Assembly (NCBI RefSeq): GCF_003001675.1
Contig: NZ_PVYW01000005.1
Location: 62,001-126,000, forward strand
Reading direction: 5' to 3'
Length of the DNA stretch: 64,000 nt
From: Cohnella sp. SGD-V74
Lineage (GTDB): Bacteria; Bacillota; Bacilli; Paenibacillales; Paenibacillaceae
Part shown: positions 38,254 through 46,761 of the stretch, piece by piece
How positions within the stretch are numbered: position 1 is the stretch's first letter
How the letters are laid out: each line of letters starts with the position of its first letter
Notes under the pieces: model-generated
Database searches by the model: none
Seen by the model: the letters and a program-made list of their open reading frames with translations, nothing else
Told to the model about the DNA's origin: nothing
Translations under genes and position numbers: made by a program

Positions 38254-39990
38254 GTGATCAGTCAACTGTCATGGAAAATTGGCGGCCAGCAAGGGGAAGG
38301 CGTGGAAAGCACGGACCGAATCTTCTCTACTGCCCTCAACCGTCTGGGTTATTACCTGTATGGGTACCGGCACTTTTCCTCGCGGATCAAGGGCGGACAC
38401 ACGAACAACAAAATCCGTATCAGCACGAAGCCGATTCGGGCGATATCCGACGATCTGGACATTCTGGTCGCTTTCGACCAGGAGACCATCGATCTGAACG
38501 CGGGCGAGCTTCGGCCCGGCGGCGTCGTTGTCGCGGATGCGAAGTTCTCGCCGACGATTCCGGAAGGCGTGCAGGCGCGCCTGTTCGCAGTACCGATTAC
38601 GGCCATCGCAGAAGAACTTGGCACTTCCCTCATGAAAAACATGGTCGCTTCCGGGGCATCTTGGGGGCTGCTTGGTCTGCCCATGGAAGTATTCAATAAA
38701 GCGGTTGAAGAAGAATTCGGACGTAAAGGCCCGGCCATCGTGGAAAAGAACGTGGAAGCGGTGCGGCGCGGTGCTGAGTTTATTCTGGAGCAGGCGGGCG
38801 GTCCGCTTGACGAGTTCAAGCTGGAGGACGCGGACGGCAAGATGAAGCTGTTCATGATCGGGAACGAAGCGCTGGCGCTCGGTTCGATTGCGGGCGGCTG
38901 CCGTCTCATGTCGGCGTATCCGATTACTCCGGCGTCCGAAATTATGGAATATTTGATCAAGAAGCTGCCGAAGTTCGGCGGCACGGTCGTGCAGACGGAG
39001 GACGAGATTGCTGCGGTGACGATGGCGATCGGCGCCAACTACGCGGGCGTCCGCACGATGACGGCTTCCGCGGGACCGGGATTGTCGCTGATGATGGAAG
39101 CGATCGGCCTGGCCGGCATGACGGAGACGCCTCTGGTCATCGTCGATACGCAGCGCGGCGGTCCTTCCACGGGCTTGCCGACGAAGCAGGAGCAATCCGA
39201 CATCAACGCGCTGATCAACGGCACGCACGGCGAAATTCCGAAGCTGGTCGTCGCCCCGAGCACGATCGAGGAATGCTTCTACGATATGATCGAAGCTTTT
39301 AACCTGTCGGAAGAGTACCAAATTCCCGTCATCGTCGCGACGGATCTGCAGCTGTCGCTCGGCAAGCAGACGTCGGAGCCGCTCGATTACGACAAAATCG
39401 TGATCAAGCGCGGCAAGCTGGTCACCGAAGAGCTGCCTCCGAACGAGGATAACCGTCTGTTCAAGCGCTACGAGTTCACCGAGGACGGGATTTCCCCTCG
39501 CGTGCTTCCGGGAGCCAAGCACGGCATCCATCACGTCACGGGCGTCGAGCACGACCAGGAAGGGCGTCCTTCGGAGAACGCGCTGAACCGCGAGAAAATG
39601 ATGGACAAACGCCTCGGCAAAATCGATAATCTGCGCGTTACGGACGCGGTGAAAGTCGACGCGCCTCACGCCAACCCGGATCTGCTCATCGTGTCGATGG
39701 GGTCGCTGGGCGGAACGATCGAAGAAGCCCGCACCCGCTTGACGGAGAACGGCATTACGACAAACCAGATGATGGTGCGCCAGATGCATCCGTTCCCGAG
39801 CGAGCTGGTGAAGCCGCATCTCGATGCGGCCAAGCAAGTCGTCGTTCTGGAGAACAACGCGACGGGTCAGCTTGCGAATCTGATCAAGCTGAATCTCGGC
39901 TATCACGATAAAATCCGCAATTTGCTGAAGTACGACGGAACGCCGTTCCTGCCTTCGGAAATCCACAAAGCGTGCAAGGAGCTGATCTAA
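38254..39990 (+). CDS. korA: 2-oxoacid:acceptor (ferredoxin) oxidoreductase, alpha/gamma subunit
   Basis: A 578-residue fused subunit: gamma domain (about 1-185, IGGQQGEGVESTDRIF start) joined to the alpha pyrimidine-binding domain (from about 205, SAYPITPASEIMEYL). With KorB it oxidatively decarboxylates a 2-oxoacid, probably 2-oxoglutarate, to the acyl-CoA with ferredoxin as acceptor; substrate is not decided by sequence alone. GTG 38254 has AAGAGGAG nine bases before, preferred to an ATG that overlaps that site. korB starts one base after the stop. Confidence 0.9.
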   Translation: MISQLSWKIGGQQGEGVESTDRIFSTALNRLGYYLYGYRHFSSRIKGGHTNNKIRISTKPIRAISDDLDILVAFDQETIDLNAGELRPGGVVVADAKFSPTIPEGVQARLFAVPITAIAEELGTSLMKNMVASGASWGLLGLPMEVFNKAVEEEFGRKGPAIVEKNVEAVRRGAEFILEQAGGPLDEFKLEDADGKMKLFMIGNEALALGSIAGGCRLMSAYPITPASEIMEYLIKKLPKFGGTVVQTEDEIAAVTMAIGANYAGVRTMTASAGPGLSLMMEAIGLAGMTETPLVIVDTQRGGPSTGLPTKQEQSDINALINGTHGEIPKLVVAPSTIEECFYDMIEAFNLSEEYQIPVIVATDLQLSLGKQTSEPLDYDKIVIKRGKLVTEELPPNEDNRLFKRYEFTEDGISPRVLPGAKHGIHHVTGVEHDQEGRPSENALNREKMMDKRLGKIDNLRVTDAVKVDAPHANPDLLIVSMGSLGGTIEEARTRLTENGITTNQMMVRQMHPFPSELVKPHLDAAKQVVVLENNATGQLANLIKLNLGYHDKIRNLLKYDGTPFLPSEIHKACKELI

Positions 39991-39991
39991 G

Positions 39992-40858
39992 ATGGCCACA
40001 TTTAAGGAATTTCGCAACAATGTGAAGCCGAATTGGTGCCCGGGCTGCGGCGACTTCTCCGTTCAAGCCGCGATCCAGCGCGCTGCGGCGAACGTCGGCC
40101 TGGAGCCGGAACAGCTTGCGGTCATCTCGGGAATCGGCTGTTCGGGCCGGATTTCCGGCTATATTAACGCTTACGGTCTGCACGGCATCCACGGGCGCGC
40201 GCTGCCGATCGCCCAAGGCGTTAAGCTCGCGAATCGCGAGCTGACGGTCATCGCCTCCGGCGGCGACGGAGACGGCTTCGCGATCGGCATGGGCCATACG
40301 GTTCACGCTATCCGCCGTAACCTGGACATTACGTACATCGTTATGGATAACCAAATTTACGGCTTGACGAAGGGACAGACTTCCCCGCGGAGCGCGGAAG
40401 GCTTCAAGACGAAGTCGACGCCGGAAGGCTCGATCGAATCGACGCTGTCTCCGCTGGAGATCGCCCTGTCGGCCGGCGCGACGTTCGTCGCCCAGTCGTT
40501 CTCGAGCGATCTGAAGCAGCTCACTTCCTTGATCGAGCAAGGGCTCGCCCATAAAGGCTTCTCGCTCATCAATGTGTTCAGCCCGTGCGTGACGTTCAAT
40601 AAAATCAATACGTACGATTGGTTCAAGGAGAACATCGTGAACCTGGACCAGTTCCCGGATTATGATCCTTCCAACCGTGTCGCCGCGATGAACAAAATCA
40701 TGGAGACCAACGGTATGCTGACCGGTCTGATTTATCAGAACAAGGAGCGCAAGTCGTACGAGGATCTGTTGACCGGCTTCAAGGAAGAAGCGCTCACGAA
40801 GCAGGATTTGACGTTGGCTCGCCAAGACTTTGACAAATTGTTGGCGGAATTCAAATAA
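39992..40858 (+). CDS. korB: 2-oxoacid:acceptor (ferredoxin) oxidoreductase, beta subunit
   Basis: A 288-residue TPP-binding beta subunit. CPGCGDF (C16, C19) contributes to the iron-sulfur cluster; GDGDGFAIGMGH and MDNQIYGLTKGQTSPRS form the thiamine-diphosphate/Mg site. Partner of KorA, one base downstream, with its Shine-Dalgarno AAGGAG inside the korA end. No ferredoxin gene is adjacent. The same pair lies near spoVS and miaB in many Bacillales. Confidence 0.92.
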   Translation: MATFKEFRNNVKPNWCPGCGDFSVQAAIQRAAANVGLEPEQLAVISGIGCSGRISGYINAYGLHGIHGRALPIAQGVKLANRELTVIASGGDGDGFAIGMGHTVHAIRRNLDITYIVMDNQIYGLTKGQTSPRSAEGFKTKSTPEGSIESTLSPLEIALSAGATFVAQSFSSDLKQLTSLIEQGLAHKGFSLINVFSPCVTFNKINTYDWFKENIVNLDQFPDYDPSNRVAAMNKIMETNGMLTGLIYQNKERKSYEDLLTGFKEEALTKQDLTLARQDFDKLLAEFK

Positions 40859-40885
40859 GGCCCGATTCGGGCCGTACAGACGAGG

Positions 40886-40912
40886 CGCGCGGGTTTGTCC
40901 CGCGCGTTTCTT
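40886..40912 (+). terminator. Terminator after korAB
   Basis: CGCGCGGG-TTTGT-CCCGCGCG followed by TTTCTT. Confidence 0.7.
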
Positions 40913-40960
40913 GCGTTATACTGGGATAGACAACAGATTTGGAGAAAGGTTGGGTTGTTC

Positions 40961-41545
40961 ATGAGTGGAGCGGAGAGCAAGAAAGTCCCCGTAGGCGTAT
41001 CGGCCCGCCATATTCATCTATCCCAGGAGCATGTGGAGGCTTTGTTCGGAGCGGGAGCGAAGCTGACGGAATTCAAGCCGCTGTCGCAGCCCGGGCAATT
41101 CGCCGCGAACGAGACGGTAGCCGTATTCGGACCGAAAGGTTCTTTTCCTAAAGTACGTATTCTTGGCCCGGCTCGCAGGGCGACGCAGCTGGAAGTGTCC
41201 CGCACGGACGCGTTCTCGCTCGGATTGAATCCGCCTGTGCGCGAGTCCGGCAACATCGAGGGCACGCCGGGCATTCGCATCGTCGGTCCCGCGGGCGAAG
41301 TGACTGTAGACAAAGGCGTAATCGTGGCGGCTCGGCATATTCATTTTCACACGTCGGATGCCGAACGCTGGGGGATTCAGGACAAGCAGCTGCTCAAGGT
41401 TAGGGTCGGGGGCGACCGCGGCGTCGTATTCGAGCAGGTCGTTGCCCGAGTGTCCGCGGACTTCGCGCTCGATATGCACATCGATACGGACGAAGGCAAC
41501 GCGGCCGGCGTGAATACCGGCGACTTCGGGGAAATCGTGGAGTAG
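40961..41545 (+). CDS. pduL: Phosphate propanoyltransferase, PduL type
   Basis: A 194-residue PduL-family phosphotransacylase with the two histidine-rich zinc motifs SARHIHLS (near 16-23) and AARHIHFH (near 125-132). It interconverts acyl-CoA and acyl-phosphate. No microcompartment genes or encapsulation peptide are seen, so it is probably a free cytosolic form. ATG 40961 has GGAGAAAGG upstream; the ORF extends further up only as an open stretch through the terminator. It may function with korAB in acyl-CoA metabolism, which is inference from adjacency. Confidence 0.88.
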   Translation: MSGAESKKVPVGVSARHIHLSQEHVEALFGAGAKLTEFKPLSQPGQFAANETVAVFGPKGSFPKVRILGPARRATQLEVSRTDAFSLGLNPPVRESGNIEGTPGIRIVGPAGEVTVDKGVIVAARHIHFHTSDAERWGIQDKQLLKVRVGGDRGVVFEQVVARVSADFALDMHIDTDEGNAAGVNTGDFGEIVE

Positions 41546-41577
41546 CCCACAGTAGATTCGTGGAAATAACCCCGGCT

Positions 41578-41620
41578 GAAGACCTTCCCCCTTCTACAAT
41601 CAGGGTGAAGGTCTTCTTGC
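41578..41620 (+). terminator. Terminator after pduL
   Basis: GAAGACCTTC pairs with GAAGGTCTTC; the T tail is short. Confidence 0.7.
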
Positions 41621-41649
41621 GAGTCGTGATGGATTCAAGTGATTCGTTG

Positions 41650-41658
41650 TGCTATAAT
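41650..41658 (+). promoter_or_regulatory. Extended -10 promoter of miaB
   Basis: TG-C-TATAAT at 41650-41658, about 75 bp before the miaB start; no convincing -35. Confidence 0.5.
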
Positions 41659-41731
41659 TTTTTATTGATGCCTTTATGTTAAATTATCGATTCAATCGTG
41701 GAATTGATCATAAAAGGAAGTGGGATCGCAC

Positions 41732-43324
41732 ATGACGCAGGGGGCCTCGAACGGGTCTAAGCCGGCAGGCCAGGCCAAAGATTACAGCAAATACTTTGAC
41801 TTCTCCGGCGCCAAAGTCATTTCCGAAGATGAGAGTGGTCGCACGATCCGCCTGAACGGACGGGATATCCACATCGTCTCCGAGCCGAACTACCGTCAGG
41901 AGAAGCAGCGCGGCAAGGAAGAGGTCCAGGTTCACTACGAGAACGCCATCCCCGACGAGTTGAAGTCGCTTGGCCTCGGAAGGAAATACTTGATCTATAC
42001 GTACGGCTGCCAGATGAACGAGCACGACACGGAAGTGATGCGCGGCCTGTTCGAGGAGATGGGCTACGAGCCGACGGAAGAACGGGCGGATGCCGACGTC
42101 ATTCTGCTCAATACGTGCGCGGTGCGCGAGAACGCGGAGGACAAGGTGTTCGGCGAGCTCGGGCATCTGAAGGTGCTGAAGCAGCAGCGCCCCGAGCTCA
42201 TTCTCGGCGTATGCGGCTGCATGTCGCAGGAAGCGTCGGTCGTGAACAGGCTGATGCAGAAGCACGCGCATGTGGATCTCATTTTCGGAACGCACAATAT
42301 TCATCGTCTTCCACATCTTCTGCAGGAAGCCCACTTCGGCAAAGAGATGGTGATCGACGTCTGGTCCAAGGAAGGCGACATCATCGAGAATCTTCCTAAG
42401 AAGCGGACCGAAGGGCTGCGCGCTTGGGTGAACATCATGTACGGCTGCGACAAGTTCTGCACGTACTGCATCGTGCCGTACACGCGGGGCAAGGAGCGGA
42501 GCCGGCTGCCGGAGGACGTGATTGCGGAGGTTCGCGATCTTGCCCGCCAAGGGTTCAAGGAGATTACGCTGCTGGGGCAGAACGTGAACGCTTACGGCAA
42601 AGATTTTGCGGATCGCGACTACCGCTTCGGGGACTTGATGGACGACATTCGGAAAATCGATATTCCCCGCGTCCGGTTTACGACTTCACACCCTCGCGAT
42701 TTCGACGATCATCTGATCGAGGTGCTGGCCAAGGGCGGTAATCTGGTCGAGCATATCCACTTGCCGATGCAGTCGGGAAGCACGGAAGTGCTCAAGCGGA
42801 TGAGTCGCAAGTATACGAGGGAGCGCTTCCTGGACTTGGCGCTGCGGATTCGGGGAGAAATTCCGAACGCGGTGCTGACGACGGACATTATCGTGGGCTT
42901 CCCCGGCGAGACGGAGGAACAATTCGAAGAGACGCTGTCGCTCGTGCGCGAAGCGGGCATCACGTCCGCGTACACGTACATCTATTCTCCGCGGGAAGGC
43001 ACGCCGGCGTTCGATATGCCGGACAATGTGCCTTACGAGGTGAAGCAGAAGCGGCTCGCGCGTCTGAACGAAGTTATCGGCGAGCTGTCGCTCGAGCATC
43101 ACCAATCGCTTGTGGGCCAAATGATCGAGGTGCTCGTAGAGGGTGAAAGCAAGAACAGGGCAAACGTGTTGTCCGGCCGCAGCCGTTCGAACAAGCTGAT
43201 TCATTTTGAAGGGCAGAAGGAATGGATCGGGCAGTTCGTGCAGGTAAAGGTGACGGCCGCGCAGTCCTGGTACTTGAAGGCGGAAGTTGTCGGGGAGCCG
43301 GCGGCGTCGAGTCAAGCGGGGTAA
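41732..43324 (+). CDS. miaB: tRNA-2-methylthio-N6-dimethylallyladenosine synthase
   Basis: A 530-residue radical-SAM methylthiotransferase. N-terminal cluster cysteines lie in [22 protein letters not shown] and GVCGCM; the radical-SAM triad is CDKFCTYC near residue 239; a TRAM domain ends the protein. It methylthiolates i6A37 in tRNAs reading UNN codons. The first 60-70 residues are an extension common in Bacillales MiaB. ATG 41732 is preferred to a GTG four codons earlier that overlaps the Shine-Dalgarno AAAGGAAG. Confidence 0.95.
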   Translation: MTQGASNGSKPAGQAKDYSKYFDFSGAKVISEDESGRTIRLNGRDIHIVSEPNYRQEKQRGKEEVQVHYENAIPDELKSLGLGRKYLIYTYGCQMNEHDTEVMRGLFEEMGYEPTEERADADVILLNTCAVRENAEDKVFGELGHLKVLKQQRPELILGVCGCMSQEASVVNRLMQKHAHVDLIFGTHNIHRLPHLLQEAHFGKEMVIDVWSKEGDIIENLPKKRTEGLRAWVNIMYGCDKFCTYCIVPYTRGKERSRLPEDVIAEVRDLARQGFKEITLLGQNVNAYGKDFADRDYRFGDLMDDIRKIDIPRVRFTTSHPRDFDDHLIEVLAKGGNLVEHIHLPMQSGSTEVLKRMSRKYTRERFLDLALRIRGEIPNAVLTTDIIVGFPGETEEQFEETLSLVREAGITSAYTYIYSPREGTPAFDMPDNVPYEVKQKRLARLNEVIGELSLEHHQSLVGQMIEVLVEGESKNRANVLSGRSRSNKLIHFEGQKEWIGQFVQVKVTAAQSWYLKAEVVGEPAASSQAG

Positions 43325-43399
43325 ACGGGAAGCGGATCCAGCGGGATATAGCAACAGTTGAAACAGAGATACGAGACGAGAGCCGGGAGGAATAGGTTA

Positions 43400-43885
43400 A
43401 TGTCAGCACATGCACACGGTCACGACCATGACCACGACCACGATCATCATGGGGGAGCTTGCTCGATCCCATCGTTCGATAATCGGGAATTGATCGTTCG
43501 CGACGATATTCTAAGCAGAGCGCGCGAGTTGGCCAATCTGATTACGACGACCGAGGAAGTCGGCGTCTACCAGCAGGCGGAGAAGCGGATCCAGACCCAT
43601 GAACGGGTTCAAGGACTGATCGCCCAAATCAAGAAAAAACAGAAGGAGCTCGTCGCGTTCCAGAACACGTTCAAAAACCAGGCGATGGCGGAGAAGATCG
43701 AAGCGGAAATCAACGAGCTTCAGGACGAGCTCGACGGCATTCCGATCGTTCAACAGTTCCAGCAGAGCCAGGTGGACGTTAATTATATGCTCCAGTCGAT
43801 CATTACGATTATTCGCGATACGGTGGCGGAGAAGATCGATGTGGAAGCGGCGAAACCGGCGGAAGCTCCGGAGACTTGCGACTAA
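43400..43885 (+). CDS. ricA: RicA/YmcA-like YlbF-family protein with His-rich N-terminus
   Basis: A 161-residue protein whose residues from about 30 match the YlbF/YmcA family of helical hairpin proteins. By synteny after miaB it is RicA (YmcA). With RicF and RicT it forms the [4Fe-4S]-containing Y-complex that promotes RNase Y cleavage and Spo0A phosphorylation in B. subtilis. The N-terminus is unusual: HAHGHDHDHDHDHHGG, then a cysteine; another cysteine is three residues from the C-terminus in PETCD. Start ATG 43400 follows GGGAGG. The His run could bind metal, which is inference. Confidence 0.85.
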   Translation: MSAHAHGHDHDHDHDHHGGACSIPSFDNRELIVRDDILSRARELANLITTTEEVGVYQQAEKRIQTHERVQGLIAQIKKKQKELVAFQNTFKNQAMAEKIEAEINELQDELDGIPIVQQFQQSQVDVNYMLQSIITIIRDTVAEKIDVEAAKPAEAPETCD

Positions 43886-44013
43886 TTCGGTTCGGAGGGG
43901 CGAGTTTGGCGGTGGCGTTGGGCTGTGCATAAGAGGCCGGGTTTGTCCATAACCTACAGGCGGAGCAGAGACAGGCTTTATCTCATGCTTGCATGACGAA
44001 GGAGGACAGGCCG

Positions 44014-44109
44014 ATGACGGAAGGCATTCCGAACTCGCAGACCCGCGCGCCCAAACCGGACGATCCGAAGAAGCAGGGACGATCTGCGGCGAAGAAAAAA
44101 TCGAAGTGA
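44014..44109 (+). CDS. Small basic 31-residue protein, unknown
   Basis: ATG 44014 has AAGGAGG eight bases upstream and encodes 31 residues: MTEGIPNSQTRAPKPDD, then a Lys/Ser-rich tail ending KKKSK. An intrinsic terminator begins four bases after the stop, so promoter-proximal signal, ORF and terminator fit a real small gene. It is hydrophilic, without membrane segment or cysteine. Composition resembles minor small acid-soluble spore proteins, but I recognise no family. A longer open frame covering the same bases lacks a Shine-Dalgarno and crosses the terminator. Confidence 0.6.
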   Translation: MTEGIPNSQTRAPKPDDPKKQGRSAAKKKSK

Positions 44110-44112
44110 CGA

Positions 44113-44155
44113 AAACGGCGGCGTTGGGGTGGATATCCCTTCGCCGCCGTTTCTT
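44113..44155 (+). terminator. Terminator after the 31-residue gene
   Basis: AAACGGCGGCG (44113-44123) pairs with CGCCGCCGTTT (44142-44152), then CTTT. Confidence 0.8.
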
Positions 44156-44200
44156 TCGTTGCCGTTCCGTGCGGGGGAAGACTTGTTCTCGCCGTTGCAG

Positions 44201-44821
44201 TCAGCGGCTGGAGCTTGGCGAGGGAGCGATGCTAAGCGTAAAGTTGCGTTGATCGAATTGGATCAGATGTTTCTGATTGGGAGCGAGCTTCCACCTCTGC
44301 AGCCATTGCGAAGATAAGCGGAGGCGGTCATCCGATAGATTGGCCGGAACGTGCAGATGGAGCTTGGCGAGATGTTTGCCGCTGCGGACTTTAATGATCG
44401 ACCCTTGCCGCTCGGGGATGCCGAGTCGTGACAGCAATTCATAACCGACGGACAACGTTCCGGCGGCGATCGGGCCGGAAGCGATCAAGGCGACTGTTTC
44501 GCTAAGGGGAGATGGGCTAATCGTCAGCGATTGGTCGCTCGCATTGTAAGTAAGCGTGTATCTGCGCAGGGCGGTAAGCTGGAACTGGCGAGCGAGCGCG
44601 AAGCTCATCTCCATGAAGTCGGCGAAACATTCCCGCCCTTCGAGAAATTGCAGCTGGATCTGCTGCTTGATGTTGCCGCGTTTTAACGTGAGCTTCGCGT
44701 TCCGGGGAATCGACAGCAGCTCGGATGCCATCTCCGCGCAGTTCAAGGTGAGCACGACGGTATGAGGGGGCAGCTTGGCGATAAATAAATCGAGTCGACC
44801 GCTTGCCATAGGATGAGGCAC
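44201..44821 (-). CDS. Hypothetical protein with two copies of a beta-rich module
   Basis: A 206-residue protein I do not recognise. It seems to consist of two related halves: residues about 22-105 (SELLSIPRNAKLTL ... LTALRRYTLTYNASDQSLTI) and about 125-200 (YELLSRLGIPERQG ... WKLAPNQKHLIQFDQRNFTLSI). In outline the module recalls the N-terminal domain preceding ATP-grasp in some YheC/YheD spore proteins, but no ATP-grasp follows; this is from memory and unverified. No signal peptide or membrane segment. The start is GTG 44821 or ATG 44809; GAAGGAGA lies directly before the GTG. Confidence 0.65.
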   Translation of the reverse strand: MPHPMASGRLDLFIAKLPPHTVVLTLNCAEMASELLSIPRNAKLTLKRGNIKQQIQLQFLEGRECFADFMEMSFALARQFQLTALRRYTLTYNASDQSLTISPSPLSETVALIASGPIAAGTLSVGYELLSRLGIPERQGSIIKVRSGKHLAKLHLHVPANLSDDRLRLSSQWLQRWKLAPNQKHLIQFDQRNFTLSIAPSPSSSR

Positions 44822-44998
44822 TCTCCTTCAGGACAAGAAAACTAATAAATCTTTCCACTGTATGCGAAGGAGAGGCGGTCTGTTTGTACCATCGTCCTGA
44901 ACGAAAGGAAATGAACTCCCGTCACGCATGGCGATGGGAGTTCGTAGTTGGACGCCGAAGGCGTTTGTGCTTGCGTGGTGATAGAGCAGCGGCGTGAT

Positions 44999-45634
44999 TT
45001 AGCGTTTGGTTCTGCCGGCCGGACGTACGAGCGGCAAAACGGGACGAAGCGCGACGATGATGAGCGTGGCTGCGATTGCTTTGATCGCGTCTCCGGGCAA
45101 ATAAGGGTACATGCCCGCGCGCAGCGCGCCGGTGAGCGTATCGTACTTCTCGCTGTCTACGACATGTGCGAGCCAAGGTACGCCGGTTATGTACACGATC
45201 AAGGAACCGAAGACGAACACGGCGATCAGCAGCAGAAGCTGGCGAGAGCGATTAATTTTTCTGGCGGAACCGTAGATCCGATCGGTCACCCAGCCGATCA
45301 GGAATGCCGATACCGGGAACATCCAGATAAAGCCCCCAGTAGGTCCGGTCATCTGGGCGATGCCCCCGGAGCCGTTCATCAGGGGCAGGCCGAGGGCGGT
45401 CAAGCCGACGACGAGAAAAATGCTCCAGAATCCGTAAACGGCGCCAAGCAGCCCTCCCGCCAGCATGATGGCGAACTGCTGCAAGGAAATCGGAACCGGC
45501 GTGAAGCCGAGATGGATCTTGATGAAGCTGCCGGCAATGAACAGCGCGCCGAACAGGGCGATGTAGACGATGCCCCGTACCCAGTGGTTGGATCGGCGTG
45601 TGACGGTTGAAGCGGGTGTAGATGAATTCGACAT
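44999..45634 (-). CDS. bioY: Biotin transporter BioY (ECF S component)
   Basis: A 211-residue six-helix membrane protein with BioY hallmarks: GFTPVPISLQQFAIMLAGGLLG, MTGPTGGFIWMFPVSAFLIG and the C-terminal YLPGDAIKA. It binds biotin and, with an ECF energizing module, imports it. ATG 45634 has AGGAGG ten bases before; a TTG two codons earlier is possible. A BirA operator and promoter lie just upstream, and a divergent ECF ATPase/EcfT pair begins about 100 bp away. Confidence 0.93.
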   Translation of the reverse strand: MSNSSTPASTVTRRSNHWVRGIVYIALFGALFIAGSFIKIHLGFTPVPISLQQFAIMLAGGLLGAVYGFWSIFLVVGLTALGLPLMNGSGGIAQMTGPTGGFIWMFPVSAFLIGWVTDRIYGSARKINRSRQLLLLIAVFVFGSLIVYITGVPWLAHVVDSEKYDTLTGALRAGMYPYLPGDAIKAIAATLIIVALRPVLPLVRPAGRTKR

Positions 45635-45652
45635 TGTCAAAAAGCCTCCTAA

Positions 45653-45686
45653 ATGTTAACCTTTATTTTAGTTAATGGTTAACAAT
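45653..45686 (-). promoter_or_regulatory. BirA (biotin repressor) operator
   Basis: ATTGTTAACC, a 15-bp spacer and GGTTAACAT (minus strand), the Firmicute BirA operator form. It covers the likely bioY transcript start, predicting repression by biotinyl-AMP-bound BirA. Confidence 0.85.
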
Positions 45687-45690
45687 TGAG

Positions 45691-45719
45691 ATTGTAGCAT
45701 GGGATGTTCCGGTTGAAAA
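45691..45719 (-). promoter_or_regulatory. Promoter of bioY
   Basis: On the minus strand TTTTCA, 17-bp spacer, TACAAT preceded by TGC (extended -10). The start point would fall inside the BirA operator. Confidence 0.6.
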
Positions 45720-45732
45720 GAGGGATTTTTGC

Positions 45733-46761
45733 GTGAGAGGGAATCGTTCGTTGATGGAAGCGGCAGATGTGGATAAGGAATCGGGGCCCGGCGCGGCCGT
45801 TTTCGATCGATCGGATCGGGGCGGAGCTCCTCTTGAAGTAGATTGCGTTACCGTCCATGGAGGAGAAGGAGAGGACGAAACCGCGGTCAGGCTGCAACAA
45901 GCGACGTTAACGCTGGCGGCCGGGGAGTGGCTGACCGTCGTCGGCGTAAACGGAAGCGGCAAGTCGACGCTGTCCAGGCTGTTAGCCGGATTAATGCCGG
46001 AGAGCATGAGCGGCGTCGTGCGGCGAGGCTTTGCGGGCGACGGGGTCAGCCCGATCGTACTGCAGCAGCCGAGAGCGCAGCTATTCGGCGAAACGCCGCG
46101 CGAGGAGGTTGTGTTCGCGCTGGAGTGGCGCGGCGTTCCGGCGGAACGAATCTCCGATGTGACGGAGGAAGCTTTACATAGAGCGGGCTTGGCGGCTTTG
46201 GCGGATGAGCCGTGGGAGCGATTGTCCGGGGGACAGCAGCAGATGGCTGCGTTCGCTGCGGCGACCGCCTATCCATCGCCGCTGCTCGTCATGGACGAAG
46301 CGACGTCTATGCTGGACGAGGACAATCGGGACGTGGTTATGACCAGGGCAAGAGAGCTGCATGCGGACGGCACTGCGGTTGTCTGGGTGACGCAGCGGCT
46401 GGATGAGCTCGGCCCTGACGATCGCGTGGTGGCGGTCGGGGAAGGCCGGATTATTTACGACGGCAGGGGCCGGGAGTTTCTGTACGGGTCTGCTGATGGC
46501 GACAGTGGGTCTGTGTCTGGGCAGGCGGACAGCGGTGCTATTGGACCTGGAACCGTGGGCAGGCTTGAAGCGGGGGCTGGGGGCGGTGAGGAAGTCTCCG
46601 ACGGCGGCGTATGGCCATTATCCCCGTGCCTCAGGGCGGGGCTTAGGTTGTCTTATTTGATGGAGCTTGCTCTGGAATTAAGGAGACTGGGGAAGCTACG
46701 CGACCCGCTGCCGGTTACGGAACGGGAATGGCAGATTGTATGGGGGAACGCGGGAAAATGA
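45733..46761 (+). CDS. ECF transporter ATP-binding protein
   Basis: A 342-residue ABC ATPase: Walker A GVNGSGKST near 73-81, Q-loop LQQPRAQLFG, signature LSGGQQQ near 165-171, Walker B LLVMDEATSMLD near 184-195. The FGET/Q-loop type and the neighbouring fused EcfT place it in the ECF energizing module, probably serving the divergent BioY. A Gly/Ser-rich stretch from about 255 contains an in-frame copy of the 26-bp dispersed repeat encoding VWPLSPCLR. GTG 45733 lacks a good Shine-Dalgarno; ATG 45754 is an alternative. The stop overlaps the next start (ATGA). Confidence 0.85.
   Translation: MRGNRSLMEAADVDKESGPGAAVFDRSDRGGAPLEVDCVTVHGGEGEDETAVRLQQATLTLAAGEWLTVVGVNGSGKSTLSRLLAGLMPESMSGVVRRGFAGDGVSPIVLQQPRAQLFGETPREEVVFALEWRGVPAERISDVTEEALHRAGLAALADEPWERLSGGQQQMAAFAAATAYPSPLLVMDEATSMLDEDNRDVVMTRARELHADGTAVVWVTQRLDELGPDDRVVAVGEGRIIYDGRGREFLYGSADGDSGSVSGQADSGAIGPGTVGRLEAGAGGGEEVSDGGVWPLSPCLRAGLRLSYLMELALELRRLGKLRDPLPVTEREWQIVWGNAGK
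46609..46634 (+). repeat. Dispersed 26-bp repeat, copy H, inside a coding gene
   Basis: GTAT + GGCCATTATCCCC + GTGCCTCAG, nearly identical to copy A, in frame in the linker of the ECF ATPase. Confidence 0.8.

Noticed and set aside
43989-44252. 87-codon frame overlapping the 31-residue gene
   Set aside because: No ribosome site and it passes through the terminator that follows the shorter, better supported frame.
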